Shown here in pieces: positions 42,459 to 55,300 of a stretch of 64,000 bases of DNA. Under the pieces are notes generated by a model. It did not search any database. It saw only the letters and a program-made list of their open reading frames with translations, and was not told the origin of the DNA. The stretch spans positions 127,357 through 191,356 of the forward strand of contig GG745364.1 of NCBI GenBank assembly GCA_000151295.1. Reading direction: 5' to 3'. This stretch comes from Allomyces macrogynus ATCC 38327 (Eukaryota; Blastocladiomycota; Blastocladiomycetes; Blastocladiales; Blastocladiaceae). Position numbers and translations under genes: made by a program. How positions within the stretch are numbered: position 1 is the first letter of the stretch; every line of letters begins with the position of its first letter.

Positions 42459-45400
42459 TCACCCCTTCTGTGGCGGCAACTGAAGCTGCGCGTCGGCCAT
42501 CGTGCTCGCCAAATCAGCCGTCAAGATGGTCTGCCCGAGAGCGTTGATCAACAGCAACGTCACACCCGGCTTACTCTGCAGCGCGGCCAAGTCCGGCGCC
42601 ATTTCCGCGGCAAACACGAGCAGCGGGCCTCTTGTCGCCGTCGAGTAGCGCGATACGCGCGAGTACGTCAGGACCTAGAACCCATCGGCGTCAGTATTGG
42701 TCGAGGAAGTGGACGGGGAACGGCACGCACCTCTTCGGCCCCCGCGGCAAGCGCCAGGCGGCGAAACGTGTCGTTCGACATGACCGCCGGCGGCGCGGCC
42801 ACGTTCGGGTGCACGGCAACGCGGTATCCGCGCAGTGGCGGGTGCGTGCGGCACAGGGACATCACGTCGCGCACGGATTTGCCCGAGGGGGTCAGCGCCG
42901 TGAGCAGATACGGTTCCTCGTCTAGAATTTCGCAACTGTCAGTCAGTTCCCCATCCACCTACCTGCGCCAAACCTTTTCAGAACGTACCGACGAGATGCC
43001 CCACCTCCACACACTTCTCAACCCACCCCTTTTCCACAATATACCGCGCCGTCAAAACCGCATACAAAAACTTTTCCGTGCGCGTCACGTCTTTCGTCAC
43101 CAGGTGCGTGCACGGCGGATCAATACTGCGCGGGTTCACGGTCGCGCCAAGCCGCTCGAGCACACGCTGCTCGCGCACCGTCGGGCGCACTTGCGTAAAG
43201 GCAATGTTGGGCGTGCCTGACGACGCCGCCGGGGAGAGCGAGGTCGTCGAGACCATCGATGCGGAACGCCGTGGACGCGCGGCGGGAGGTGGGTCGGGTA
43301 TCGTGTCGACGGCAGCGGTGCCCGCGAAATTGCGCGACCGACGCTTGGGCGCGGCGGGGGTTGGTGTTGGTGCTGGTTCAGCGGCAGCTATGGGAGTAGT
43401 TTCCACTGCGACAGCACCAAGATCCGACACCGCCGCTTGTGCCGCCGTAGTTGCGACGGGTGGTGCTGTGGTCGTGGCCGACTTGCGTGATCGCGTGGCA
43501 CGCGGCTTGGGTTCCAAAACCTGCGGCGCGGCGAGCGCGGGCGTGGCGAGATGCACCTCGACAGGTTTCCGCAACGCTGGTGCGGGGTCGAGGGACGGAA
43601 CGACGGAGCTTGCGGGTTTGGAAGCCACAGACTCCGCTGGTTCGGTGGTCAGCGCGACAGGCTCGGGTGCCGTGGAGCGCGGTGGGTTCGCGAGTTCAGA
43701 TGCAGTGAGCTTGGGTGGGATAGAGCGTGGTTCACTCTTGGGTTCGGGCGCCGTGGGAAGCGTTGGGTTCGCGGACGCGGCGGGGGCCGCAGTGGCCGGT
43801 GTCGGAGTTGCGGGAGGGTCGTGCGTGGCTTTGTATCTGCGCGATGGTTTCGGTGGGGGCTGATTGACCACGAGGACATAGGTCAGTCAAGCAGCAAGAA
43901 AAGAACAACCATTACGCAGCCGTCAACGTACGGTCGCCACTGCAGTCTCGTCTGCCAGAGCATTTACTTGCGCCGACCGTTTCGAGCGACGCTCCGCGGG
44001 CGTCGCCGCTTCTGGTCCCACGCGTGTGCACTCCACGACTTCCATGCCGTCACGCGGCACCAGGGTGTCGTTCATCGGGACACGGACTTGCGCCGATTGT
44101 TTCGAGGGGCGCGTCGCGAGTGTCCTCTCCTGCTCAGGTACCTTTTCATCCACCTCCATAGCATCCTGCGGTGCAGGCACCGCGGCTGCGGCATATGCAT
44201 GCCGCTCTTGGTCGGTAGCGACTTCAACCGGCACAGTGGCAGGTGCCGGCTTGCGCGACTTGACGGGCACCTCGACTGATCGCGACGGCGCAAGTACTGG
44301 AGGAACGGGGGGCGCGGCGATGGGGTCGCGCAGTACCGGCGGGTCAAGAGCGGCAGGATGGCCTTGGCCGTCGATCGGTGTAACGGATTGAGCCTGGCCG
44401 TTGGCCGGTGCCGCCGAATCGGGTCGCGGCTGGCGCCTTGTCGCACGTGCAGGAGCGATAGATGCAGGTGTCGGGGTCAGAGAGGGTTCGGGAGCGAGTT
44501 TGGCGGGTCGGGCCTTTTTCGACGGCGGCTACATGCGCAAATAACAGCATCAGGATCGTGCGAAAATGGGCGGAAAGCGTCATGACGGAATATGAACGAA
44601 CCGTTCGAGCAGCGTCCTCGTCGGTCGGCAAACTCGATTGCGCTGACCGTTTCGAGCGGCGCGGAGCCGGCGTGGCCGCGTGTGTCGGCGCCGGGTCCGC
44701 GTCCATGGCGTCGCCGCGCGCCGCCGCAGCGTCGGCAGCGCCAGCTGGTGCGGGTCCGCCGTTTGTGGGGAAAGTCTGGTTCAAAACGCATTGCAGGTCA
44801 GTTCGTCGGGACCAACGCATGCGAAAACGAACGAGGACACTTACCTCGGGCGGGACCTTGCCCTTCCCCTTCCCCTCCTCGCCATCCGACATCAAAAAAT
44901 CCGCGTCTTCAAGCTCCCACGTCTTAACCACGGCCTCGCGCTCCGCCCTTCCCAACTTCCGCAACTCCTGCCACTGATTGCGCAACGACGCTTGCACTTT
45001 CTCCTTGGCGCGCCGCTCCTCGACGGGCTCCCCCGCCAAATACCCCTGCGCGTCAAGCAACGACTCGAGAGCGCGCTGCTTGCGTTCCTGCACCCGGGCC
45101 TCATGCTCGCGCGCGACACGCACGACACGGTCGATGGCCGATTGCGGAATACGGGTCGCGCCGACGACGGGCCGCGGCAACTCGGTTGGGTCGCGAAAGT
45201 GCGTGTACTGCGGCAACGTGTCGTCCTGGAGAGCGCCGTGCAGGAGCGAGTCTTCGAGCCATTCGGCGTTGACGATGCGGACGGTGGGCCAGCCGGTGGC
45301 CGCGGTGAATTTCGTGCCTTTCGGTCTGCAATCGGCAAATATGAGGCGTGGATTGAGAGAATGAGGTCAATGAGCGGGGACGCGTACCGCGCGGCCACGA

Positions 45401-46553
45401 GGTGCGTTGTTTCCGTCGACATGGTGCTGCTGTACTTGGTGCCGAGCAACTCAATCATTTTCTTGACGTAGTCGCGCTCGTAGCCTTCGAATTCGGTCAC
45501 GCAGAGCTGCACGGTCGGGTAGGTGATCTTGCGCGGCGGCGGCGGGAAGGGGAAGTGCAGGACCGACGCAGTCGGGTCGACCCAGTCGCTGGTGCGAATC
45601 ACGTCAAACAGCCAGAACATGCTCGCGACGGGTTTTCCTAGGTCCATGGCCTGCATTGATGCGACAGGGGAGTCAAAACCAGAAGCCCAAGAACACAGCA
45701 ACGCCAAATCGGACGCGGTACCTTGACAAACAGCGCCGACTGCGCGTGCCGAAACACGAGTATGTCGACCCCCACCAACTGATCGTGCATCTTCGTCTCG
45801 TGCAAAATCACGGTCCCGCCATCGGCAACGACCACGCCGCCAAGCCGCTGCCGCAGAACCAGCGAAATGTCGTCGTGCAGGTAGAGCGTCTTGCCGCGGA
45901 ACGTGGGCTTGGTCACGGCCTGGATGTCGCGCGTCGTATAGTACCAACCCATTTCCACGCGTTGTCCGGTGGCGGAGGGAGCAGGGTCCGCAGCGGCATC
46001 GCCGAGACCGGGGCACGCGATCTTGTAGGGCCGCCATTGGAACCGGCGCCGCCGATTGACGCTGTCGGTGATCCACGTCGGGTGGACGAGCGGCGGGCGC
46101 TCGGATGCGGGTACGGCGCGCAGTTGGGCGAGAAAGTGCTGTCCAAGGAACAGGTGCGTGAGCGGGACATACGCGCACGAGTAGAACATGACGACGACAT
46201 GGGAGCGCACCGAAGGAACCCCGAGCGGGCCCACGACAATGACGGTGACTTTGTCAAGCGCCGTCAAATCGTGCTGCCAGGTGCCGCCGAACAGCTGCAC
46301 GGCAGCGCTGAGGCCAATGAGCTCGTCATGGCCATCGTTGGGCAGATCATACTAGCATTGTCCACCAGTTGGTGTGAGCATTCGGGAACGCATTGCTGAT
46401 TTGTTCGGACGCTTGGCAGGGCCACCGTGTCGGCGATGTGTCGGCTGATCATGGCTGGAGACGGACCCCGATGAGGGCAACGACGCAGTCCTGGAACAGC
46501 GGTTCGAGTTCTTGCTGGTCCTGGGCCATTTGCTGCAGGTTAGGTGGTGGCAT
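42459..46553 (-). CDS. multi-BRCT DNA-damage-response scaffold (Rtt107/Brc1/PTIP type)
   Basis: Ten exons: 46553..46467, 46351..46220, 46138..45722, 45650..45388, 45325..44845, 44775..44602, 44528..43932, 43859..42989, 42921..42731, 42674..42459; 1142 aa, every phase closes. N-terminal BRCT units: 'PLFQDCVVALIG'...'VQLFGGTWQ'...'LVHPTWITDSV'; a second around 'DISLVLRQRLGGVVV'...'KPVASMFWLFDVI'; a third 'VTEFEGYERDYVKKMIELLG'...'ETTHLVAAR'...'VNAEWLEDSLL'. A long low-complexity linker with repeated 'RRSKRSAQ'-like basic motifs follows. C-terminal tandem BRCT: 'CTHLVTKDVTRTEKFLYAVL', 'YIVEKGWVEKCVEVGHLV', 'LLTALTPSGKSVRDVMSLC'. Such proteins bind gamma-H2A at damaged forks. Divergent from NME5. 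Confidence 0.8.
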
Positions 46554-46767
46554 TCCTGTCGGGTCGAGGGTGCCGCCGACACTTGTGCGTTGTTTGAAAT
46601 GGAGGTCGCGACGAGGCCGACGGCGATGGAGGTCTGACTCACTGGCACGAACAACAGGACACAAGTCGCTCATCCCCGCTGTCGCTGTCCCGATCGACCG
46701 CCGCCGCGCGCGGCATTCGTCAACTGCGATTCCAGCACAGCCTCCTCCCCAAAACTTGCCGCAAACC
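46554..46767. promoter_or_regulatory. compact bidirectional promoter region
   Basis: Only 214 bp separate the start codons of the BRCT gene (minus) and NME5 (plus). Core elements not identifiable by eye. Confidence 0.5.
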
Positions 46768-47674
46768 ATGGAGCGCACGCTCGCCATCATCAAGCCCGAC
46801 GCCATCAAGCATGCCGACGACATTCTGTATGCCATCGAGGCCGCCGGGTTCACGATCATCGACGTCCGTGCTGATCTCTGGCACTGCATCACCCGATACC
46901 CTACTCCCTTCCAACAGCTGACCAGCGTTGCGCCTTTGTGCCATTGCGAACGTCACAGAAGAAGCGCATTCAGCTGACCGTCGACCAGGCGCGCGACTTT
47001 TATGTGGAGCACGCCGGCAAGCCCTTTTACCAACCGCTGACGGCGTTTATGAGCAGTGGGCCCGTCATGGTGATGATCCTGTCGCGCGCCGACGCGATTA
47101 CGGCCTGGCGCACGCTGCTGGGCCCGACCAACTCGAATGCAGCTCGCGAAAGCGCACCGTCGTCGTACGTGCCGAACGGCCTTGTCTCGATCGACCAACA
47201 CGTCACTGGAACTGATCGCTCTGTGTTGCACGCGCAGTATCCGTGCCCGGTTCGGGACCGACGGGCAGCGCAACGCGTGTCACGGCAGCGACTCGCCCAA
47301 GTCGGCCGACCGCGAAATTCGCTTCTTTTTCCCCAACGGTTTTTCTCCCGCGCACCTGTAAATTGCGAAACAATGGATACCAAATGTTAATACTTCTTGA
47401 CTCGGTGCCGTCCTCTAGCAACCGTCCAGCCGCTCCCGAATAGCGTGCAGATCGCCACTTTCCTCGAGGGCGCCGTCTACCCGGTGCTGACCAAGGGGCT
47501 CGTTGCGTTGTGCACCGAGAAGCCGCAGAATCCGACGGTGCGCATCCATGTTGCTGCAGCGTACCAAATCGCAAGATCATGACTGACGTTACGCGTCCCG
47601 ATGCGTTGCAGGAATGGCTTGGCAAGTGGCTCATGGAGAACAACCCGGCGCGGCCACGGACCATCCAGCCGTGA
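46768..47674 (+). CDS. NME5: NME5-type nucleoside-diphosphate-kinase-like protein with DPY-30 motif
   Basis: Five exons: 46768..46863, 46959..47164, 47238..47338, 47419..47537, 47612..47674; 194 aa. NDPK core: '[19 protein letters not shown]', '[20 protein letters not shown]', '[17 protein letters not shown]', '[12 protein letters not shown]', '[20 protein letters not shown]' (catalytic His in NACHGSDSP), '[10 protein letters not shown]'. The tail '[20 protein letters not shown]' plus '[14 protein letters not shown]' is the DPY-30-like dimerisation segment typical of NME5. NME5 is a radial-spoke component of motile axonemes, so this gene argues for a flagellated zoospore. The third donor (GTTTTT) is unusual but required by phase. 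Confidence 0.88.
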
Positions 47675-49015
47675 TTGAGCAGCACACCGTGCGTGCGTGG
47701 GCGAGTGGGGAGGGGTAGAGTGATGGCACTTGGGATTGGACTTGATGGGACTGGGACGAGGAACATGCACGTTTTTCTTTCGCGAGGACAACGGATACCG
47801 TGAGCAACGCAGTTTCGTGACTGCACCACGATCACCGCGCGTGTCGGACGCGTTCTGCACGTCGGCGCCGCAAACTCGATTTCCTCGTCGTGCAAACGCG
47901 CGTGTTTCGAACAGCCCCCTTGACCCAGGCCCATCGTCACGAAGGCATCGTGTGCGACTCGATGCGAAACGAAAGTTCGTATACATGCCAACACGAGGGC
48001 ATTTTCCGGTCCTTGTTTTACCCATGCCATCGCCACTGATCAGGTCGCCAAGACGTCGCCACAACGCCACGGGGCCGCGTGCATGACCGATGACCAGAAT
48101 CAAGTGACGGTCTTGATGAAATATGGACAGCGCTCCAATCAAGCGCCCGTTCGTGTTCAGAAAGTGTCGTTCTGGACCATGAAGTATTTTCGAAGCGCGC
48201 GCATGTGTTGCGCAAGCCGGCGTGGGTTTGCACGCACACGCGCGCGTATTGTATTGTGTCGTGCGCGCGTGGAACAAGTGTTGTGCGCCTCTCCACGCCC
48301 TCTCCGCTTTCAAACCCGCCCGGTCGATTTCGAAACAGGTTCCATCCAAACCGGCAGTTGGCCCGCGCGACGATTGGGCGACGACGGCGCGACGACGGTG
48401 CAACGACGACGCCCAGAGCAAAGGGCTGACGAGGACCTCTGTGGACTGGACGACAACGCCGCCGCCTCGCGCGCTCTCTCTCTCCTTCTCTCCAAAGGAC
48501 CCGAGTCTCCCTGTCGACGACTGCCTCTACACATCATTATCGTCCCAAACGCCAGAAAGTACCATACCGCGTTGGACCGACGCTCGCCACCATCGTCGCC
48601 GCCCATCCCGATCTCGTCCTGCTCCCAACGCCGTCGCCTCGAACGCTGGTGCTGCTCGAATTTGTGCAGCCCTGCCGTCCCGCCCCACTCTCCACCCGAG
48701 TACGACTGCCTCTGTCGATCCGACTTGGAAATGGTGCGACACTCTTCGGTCGCCGTGGCGAAGGATTGACTGCACAAGAGGAGAGCATGCGAGTGCACAC
48801 GAGCCCAAGGCGTGGCGAAAAATGCCGTGGCGAACCTGCTCGGCTTCACCGCCCTTGGGTTCCTTGGTTGCGCCTCGTCTTGTGCGCGAGAACCAGCGCC
48901 ACATCGACACCCATCGTCGTCAAGAACGGCCACTGACCTGCCGTGCCTTCCTCTTCCTCTCTCTTAGACGACCACAACGACCCGGCCATCGCTGCCACAC
49001 CATCCCGCCACCAAT
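47675..49015. other. 1.3 kb without a recognised gene
   Basis: Overlapping compositionally biased ORFs on both strands (Arg/Ser/Pro-rich); no domain. Contains an alternating-purine CG/CA-rich patch near 48235-48260. Confidence 0.45.
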
Positions 49016-49687
49016 ATGTCGCTGTCGCCGCCGCCCGCCATGTCACCACCAACGACCCCACTCCCGGGCGACGCCTACGTGCGCGAATGCCACGCGCGGT
49101 ACAACAGCATGATCCTGTCGCACGCCATGACGACGGCATGTTCCGTGCACGACCCGCCACCGTCGCCTGTCCGGTCCGAGGCCGACGACGCCGAAGCCGA
49201 TACCGACGCCGACGCCACCGAGAGCCGACCAAACGACGCAGACGACGACCGGGACGCAGCAGATCCGTCCGTCCCGATCGCCGTGACCCGTAACCCGTTC
49301 CTGGTCCCGCTACCCGTGCACTTGCCCACGCCCGAACCGCACTCGCCGCACCTCCCTCCCACCGCACCCATGACGACCGTCCCCGTCCTCGCCGCGCGCC
49401 GCGTGCTTGGACGCAACCGGTCGGCCTCGGCGCCTGTCCCGTACGACCCGACCATGTTCGATCAAGCGCCACCAGTCCCGCCACTGTCGTCACGCAAGCG
49501 CCGGCGCAGTGTGGACGATCCGATCATTCCGCGCGGTGCACTCAAGCGGCGTCACGGGTTGCCGGATATTCGCGTGCCGCTGATGGTGCCGCGGCCGGTC
49601 TCGTCGCGCGCGGATGCGAGTGCCGAGGTGGATGGGGCGGCGGCGGTGCTCGGGCCGCAGGGAAGGGAAGAGGTGGAGCGGTCGTAA
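49016..49687 (+). CDS. hypothetical low-complexity protein
   Basis: A single-exon ORF of 223 aa. One short conserved-looking block ('GDAYVRECHARYNSMILSHA') is followed by acidic, proline-rich and basic segments ('SSRKRRRSVDDPIIPRGALK'), the last a possible nuclear localisation signal. No family recognised. Codon use (third-position C/G) resembles neighbouring real genes. Confidence 0.45.
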   Translation: MSLSPPPAMSPPTTPLPGDAYVRECHARYNSMILSHAMTTACSVHDPPPSPVRSEADDAEADTDADATESRPNDADDDRDAADPSVPIAVTRNPFLVPLPVHLPTPEPHSPHLPPTAPMTTVPVLAARRVLGRNRSASAPVPYDPTMFDQAPPVPPLSSRKRRRSVDDPIIPRGALKRRHGLPDIRVPLMVPRPVSSRADASAEVDGAAAVLGPQGREEVERS

Positions 49688-49981
49688 AGTAGGTTGGACC
49701 GGCGTTTTGATTGATTGTTTTGTGTGTTTTGGTTTGTACATACCGTTCGTGCTCCTCCTCCTCTTCTGACCTTACCCCACACCCAACCACCGCTTCGTCA
49801 CGGAACATGCGATGGCTTGCACCGCCTTTTCCGCGCCGTTCTCTGCCGGGCTGCGACCGTTCGCGCGGGCCGGGGACCGGCTGGTCCGGGCCCCCACCCA
49901 CCCCACCCCCGCCCAACACTTCCCCCTTTTTCTCTCCAAAAAAAGAAAATACACAACCCCCCGTGTTCCTAGGCCATGAAC

Positions 49982-50081
49982 NNNNNNNNNNNNNNNNNNN
50001 NNNNNNNNNNNNNNNNNNNNNNNNNNNNNNNNNNNNNNNNNNNNNNNNNNNNNNNNNNNNNNNNNNNNNNNNNNNNNNNNN
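49982..50081. other. assembly gap (100 N)
   Basis: Run of N of a round length, so the true gap size is unknown. Confidence 0.99.
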
Positions 50082-51320
50082 CTAGTCATGACGCAGTCCC
50101 CGTCCCCGATATATTACCGCCTCTTCTTCGCGCGGCGCTGCCCGAATCGGCGGCAGTACTGCCGCCTGCGGCATTGCGAGTCCGACCCCACCAGTCTTCC
50201 CGCCCCCACTCAACCCTGCAGTCGAACTCTGGTCTGCCAACGTCTCGAGTGACCCGGACCGCCGCGCCTGCTGCGCGGTCGCGGTCGGCAACGGGATCGC
50301 TGGCGGTGGATCCACCGCTTTCGACGCGGTAACCGGTCCCGCCTTGCCCTCCTTGGTCGGCAACTTCTCGGCGGAACGCGTGCGTTTGGCCGACTTCCAG
50401 CACCAGTACTTGCGCGCGACGCGCGCGATCCAAGTGGGCTCGGCCTCGCTCGACGCGGGCGAGGCGTGCAGGTACCGCGCGTACTCGATGGTCGTCATGT
50501 TGCGGCGGGCTAACCCCAGCTCCGCTGTTGTCAGCGGAGAAGAGGCGACCGGTGGAGAAGGTGGAGAAGATGCGTACCGAGTTCGACGTGCAGGATGCTG
50601 AGGTACCCGGCGAATAGGAAAATTGCGAGGAATGGGATCGAGAGGATAACGATCAGGACGACGAGCCACCCGGCGTTCGGGATCGTGAAGGAGTGGACTA
50701 GGATGGGTGGGTGGAGAAGTGAGTGCGTGGAACGGAGGGAGCGGACTGGTGAGGGCCGTGGAAATGGGGGAGGGTCGGCGCCGTACTGCAGAGGACGAGG
50801 ATCGCGACTGTGTTAAGCCCGAGTTGCAGGCCTGAGTGCCCGAGAATCAGCGCGAGGCCGATGAGAAAAAGCCTGAACGTCGGTGGAATTGAGTGAGAGT
50901 TGGGTGCCACGAAACGGGTGGAGAGAAACGAGCAAGCCGGACCGGTAGTTGCGTTGCCCGATGCAATTGTTGACGTAGAAACAGTGGTGGTCCATGCGCA
51001 CGATGCACGCGTTGCAGTATCGGCAATGTAGACATGATTGGTGTCTGGTGACGAAGAATTGGTGGTCAGGGGCGGGCAGCGACCACGAAAACGTGCACAA
51101 TGCCAGCGTACACTTGCGTCGCACACAGCGAGCAGTACTTGGACTCAATGGAAATGGGTAAGACGGTCTCCTTGGCTCTGCCAGGGGACGGGTGTACTTG
51201 GTTACGCACGGCAACGGCCAGGTCGCGCGCGTCGGATATGCTCAAGAGCACGCCGACAACGAGGAGGGAAGCGAATAGGGCCAGAGCTGCGTTGGCGGTG
51301 AATCCGCGGTCATTTTTCAT
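50082..51320 (-). CDS. DHHC palmitoyltransferase
   Basis: Secure exons: (51320)..51112, 51044..50943, 50872..50787, 50697..50578, 50524..50082. The Cys-rich domain reads 'YCSLCATQV' spliced to '[20 protein letters not shown]', then '[14 protein letters not shown]': the DHHC catalytic tetrad is intact. TM segments flank it ('[15 protein letters not shown]' before; '[15 protein letters not shown]' and '[19 protein letters not shown]' after). The following '[10 protein letters not shown]' is the TTxE motif. Such enzymes S-acylate proteins at endomembranes. The 5' end is unresolved: an ORF at 51337-51522 with a hydrophobic segment ('GLLLILTCQALCAHLVVL') may be an earlier exon encoding TM1. The stop lies directly against the assembly gap. 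Confidence 0.8.
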
Positions 51321-51522
51321 TCCTCATGGCACCGCGCTACACGACATCGCAAGGGTACTTGCCGAGCGGGCTCAAAATGGCCTGGAACGTGGTGGAAAAC
51401 GTGGGCAGAACGACCAAGTGCGCGCACAGCGCTTGGCACGTCAAAATAAGCAGCAGACCGGTCTGCCGCGGCTCCATGGTCATTCGAGAGAACGAGATCG
51501 AGCGTGGCCTCGGAAAAAGCAT

Positions 51523-52306
51523 GATTGATGGTGGAATGGAGCAGGGATAGAGCCGTTGGGACAGCGAGATTCTGCAGCTCTACGTCGTCGATCTAACGTG
51601 CTAAGACGAATGGCGGGCCCGACAAGCAACGTCGTCTATCGGCAATTTTGTCCCGCTTGGCTGGGATAGGTTCCGACAGCAGTCGGAATGGCAATACCCG
51701 CAACTGAAGAACGGCAACGACGGTAGCAGGCAGGAATGGCGTGTTCGTGCGCTGGTCGACGACGTGGTCCGAGAGAACGGGGCCCCCGAATTCACTCGAA
51801 GACGGCGAAAATATTCAAGTGTGGATGGTTGCAGGAAGTGTTTGCAGCGCTGGTTGTCTATTTGCGGTCGTGGGGCGACAAGCTGCTGGTCGACAACGAG
51901 CGATCTAAGCGCGCGATCCTGTTGCCTCCACGTCACGGCAAAGTCGACGCGGCCAACCAAAGAGATCACACTCGATATCTACAGCACGCACCTTGAACTG
52001 GGCAATACGGGGCCCAAAAAACTGCGAAACGATCAATACTTCGAGGAAATCATGGACCAGTCGATGACGGCCCCACGGCCGTTCCATTTTGTCGCCATAG
52101 CCTTTCGGGTTGTGGACGCCATTCTCGCCATATGCCGCCATTAGCGAGTAATCGAGTGGAGCTGCGTTCTGCGAGCAGGGCCAAGTACGAACCCGGAGAA
52201 TGACAAGTCAACGGCTCATGCTTTCGCGCATGCTTCTCATCGTTACCACGCTTCAGCGAGGCCAGATCGCACCAACAATAAGAACGAGGAAAAGCACTGT
52301 TTTGAT
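51523..52306. other. intergenic, nothing recognised
   Basis: Between the DHHC gene 5' side and the CAF-1 gene 3' end. Short ORFs only. Confidence 0.4.
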
Positions 52307-55300
52307 TCAATTATCCTCCCTCTCCTCTTCATTCTCTGCGTATAATAACGCCGGCAACTTGCCCAAGCACCTCTCCATCTCCAAGCGACACGACTCGTAC
52401 GCCGGCAAGTCCTTCCGCTCCTCCAACGTCTGCGCGAGCTCCTTGGCCAGCAGCTCATACTCGACGTCGGCCACCCACGCTGGGAACCGGTGCAGCAGCA
52501 CATCGAGCGTCTGCGCCGAGTAGTGCCGCGTCGCCTGCAAAATGTCTACGCCGTCCATCAATTTCTGGAAATACCAACCAGTGTCAGTGGGAGTGGCCAG
52601 CAGCAATTGTCGATCCCAAAACGTACCACGGGCACGGTCATGCGCGCCTCCGTCTCCTGCACCAGCGTCCAGAACCGGGCCACATCCTCACACAGCCGAT
52701 GCTTCGCAAGCTGCGCCAGTAACGTCGCCGCGTAATTGAGCATCGCCTCGTCGGCCCCCGGCCGCGCAACCCGATCAATCTCCGCCATGACCTGCTCATT
52801 CTCAACAATCCGCTGCGTGACCTCCTCCGCGTCGTCGGTCTTGAACAAATTAGCCACGAGCCGGAACAAGTTCTTGATACACGCCACGTCATTCGACGCA
52901 AACACGCGCGTGAACACTTCCGGCACGAGTCGCTTGTGCGTCGCGATCGCCGCCGAGTCGCGGCACTTGTCCTGCCAGGACCCGAGAGCACGCAGGAGCT
53001 TGGAGGTCTCGTCGGACACGACAGCGTGGTCGGCAATGTGCGTCACGATCGCAACTACGTCAGTGACGCCGTCGTGCGGTTCCGGCAAGTGCGGCAGGTC
53101 CAACGCCTTCTTGAGGAGTTTTCCCACCGACGGCGACGCAGCGGCGGCCGCGGACTTGGTCACGGTCGGCCACGCGAGTTTTGCCTGCACGGTGGGCGTC
53201 GATGAGGTAGACGACGAAGCCAATTTTCTAGCGGGCACCTTGATCTCGACCACTGGCACGAGCCGCGGCTTCTTGGCGTGCGACTGCTGCGTCGGAGAGT
53301 CGGGCTCGCGGTTACGCTTGACGGGCGTCGCAGCGGGTGGAGGGAGGGCGGGAGGCGAGGCAAATAACGGGGACCGTGGAGAGGAAAGCGGGGGAGCCGC
53401 AAAATCGGCGTCGACAGCGTCATCTTCATTATCGCTGATGACGCCCACGTCGATGTTCGAGGGCTTAGCCGTTGGAGTCACGGATGTGGGCGCGCTGGGT
53501 GCGGCCTTGGCCGGCGTGGCCCGAGCCACAGCGAGCGTGCTCGGCCCGTACTTGGACTGGGTGGTCTGATTCACGGCGGGCGCCGTTGGCGCAGCCTTGG
53601 ATGGCGTGCTCGGCACCGGCTTGGAGGGTGATCCAGGTGCGGCCGTGGCCACCGCGGCAGAGCTCGCCGATGCACGAGCGGGAGACCCGTCGTCCACGTC
53701 AAAGAATCCGTCATCCTCATCTTCCTCATCCTCATCCTCCTCTTCATCCTCGTCGTCGTCGTCGTCCTCGCTATCCAAGCCAATAGACTCGCCGTCATCG
53801 TCGGCGTCAACGTCCTCGGCATTCTCGTCGGTGCCGTCAACGTCCATGGCATCCGACGGGGCTGGTGCGGGTAAGGAGCCCACGCTCGAGCCCGTCAAAG
53901 CGGAAGCGGCCGGCGGGATCGGCGACGCACGCGGCCCTGCGAGCCCGTGCTCGGCGAGAACTTCGTCGCGCACGTAGAAACACGGGCGCTACAAGACCCA
54001 CACATGTGAGTTCCCTCGTCAACGACGGTGGTGAAATCGAATCGAAGAGCGTACCGTTGACTGGTGCCGCTTCTCCTTGACTGCGATCTGCTTGAGCCGC
54101 GCTTCGAGCTGAGTCTTGGGCGTCGACGCAAACTCGGGACTAACAACGAGACACCCAAACGTCAGAACAACTCCCGCACTCGAGCGGCAAAGTCAGAGAA
54201 AAAACTTACGTCGCGCGCAACTCGTCGACAATCTTGCTGACGCCGTTCGTGTTCTGGTGCACGACCTTGACAAACTTGACCATGTGCTCCTCCGGGAACG
54301 CCGCGGGCTTGCGGCCGGCCGAATGCGGTCCCGCCGTCGTGGTCGGTGCTGACGGACCACCAACGAGCGTGGCCGGCGGCGGTCGCGGATCAAACGAGGT
54401 CATGCCCGCTAGCATCGAAACAACGCAATCAGTGTCCCCGCCCACACGCACCCAAGCAAGTTGCAGCCCGTACCCGTCAAGAAAATTGCGCGGAACGGGT
54501 CGAGCGCCGGATGCGGGCACTCCCACGGCCCCGTCGTGACCGTGGCCTCAATCACGACCGGCTCGAGCTTCCGGGGCACGCGCTTGCGCACGTCCGCTGC
54601 CGAATTCGTCGCGACCTCCACGGTATCCGACGCGTCCCCCACATCATCCACAAGCCACGCGGCTTCGTCGTCATCATCCACGCCCATCTCCTCATCGTCC
54701 TCATCGTCCTCATCCGACCGAATCTCCTCCCCATCCACATCCTCGTCGTCCCACTCGGCCTCGGAATCGTACTCGTAGTCCAACACGGCCGGATCCCGCG
54801 CGAGCGGGCGGCGCGCGGAAATCACCGACGACGTCTTGCTCCAGGTGCCCCAGAAGGCCGGCCGCCGGTCCTCGTGGAACTTGAGCAGCTTGAATGTGTG
54901 CGGCGGGAGGGTGTGCGGGTCGTCAAATTGATCCGGGTTTTGCAGGCGCACGGTAATCGGGGCCGGGTGGAAGAGCGGCGTGCGCAGGTTCTCCATCGCG
55001 ACCTTGTGCTCATCGGGCACAAAGAAATTGATGGGCGCAACGGAGACGCCGCGGCGCGGCTGGAAGTCGGTGAAAATCCGGTCAAAGTCGCGCTGCCCCG
55101 TCGCGGGCGCGCCGGCGACGCCAGATGCCGCGGTGGCGGCGTGTGCGGGCTGTGCGGGCTTTGCGCGCTTGACAAACATGTCCATCATGGCCGTGTTCTA
55201 CATGTCGATGTTCGAGTCAGTTCCACCAACCCGCATTCTGCATCCACACGCGCTCCGCAACGCAACGTACTCCGGCCTTCTTATCCTTTTCGGCCTTGGC

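Noticed and set aside
53700..53790. Apparent simple repeat of GA/TC-rich codons
   Set aside because: It is the coding sequence of an Asp/Glu tract in the CAF-1 large subunit, normal for histone chaperones.
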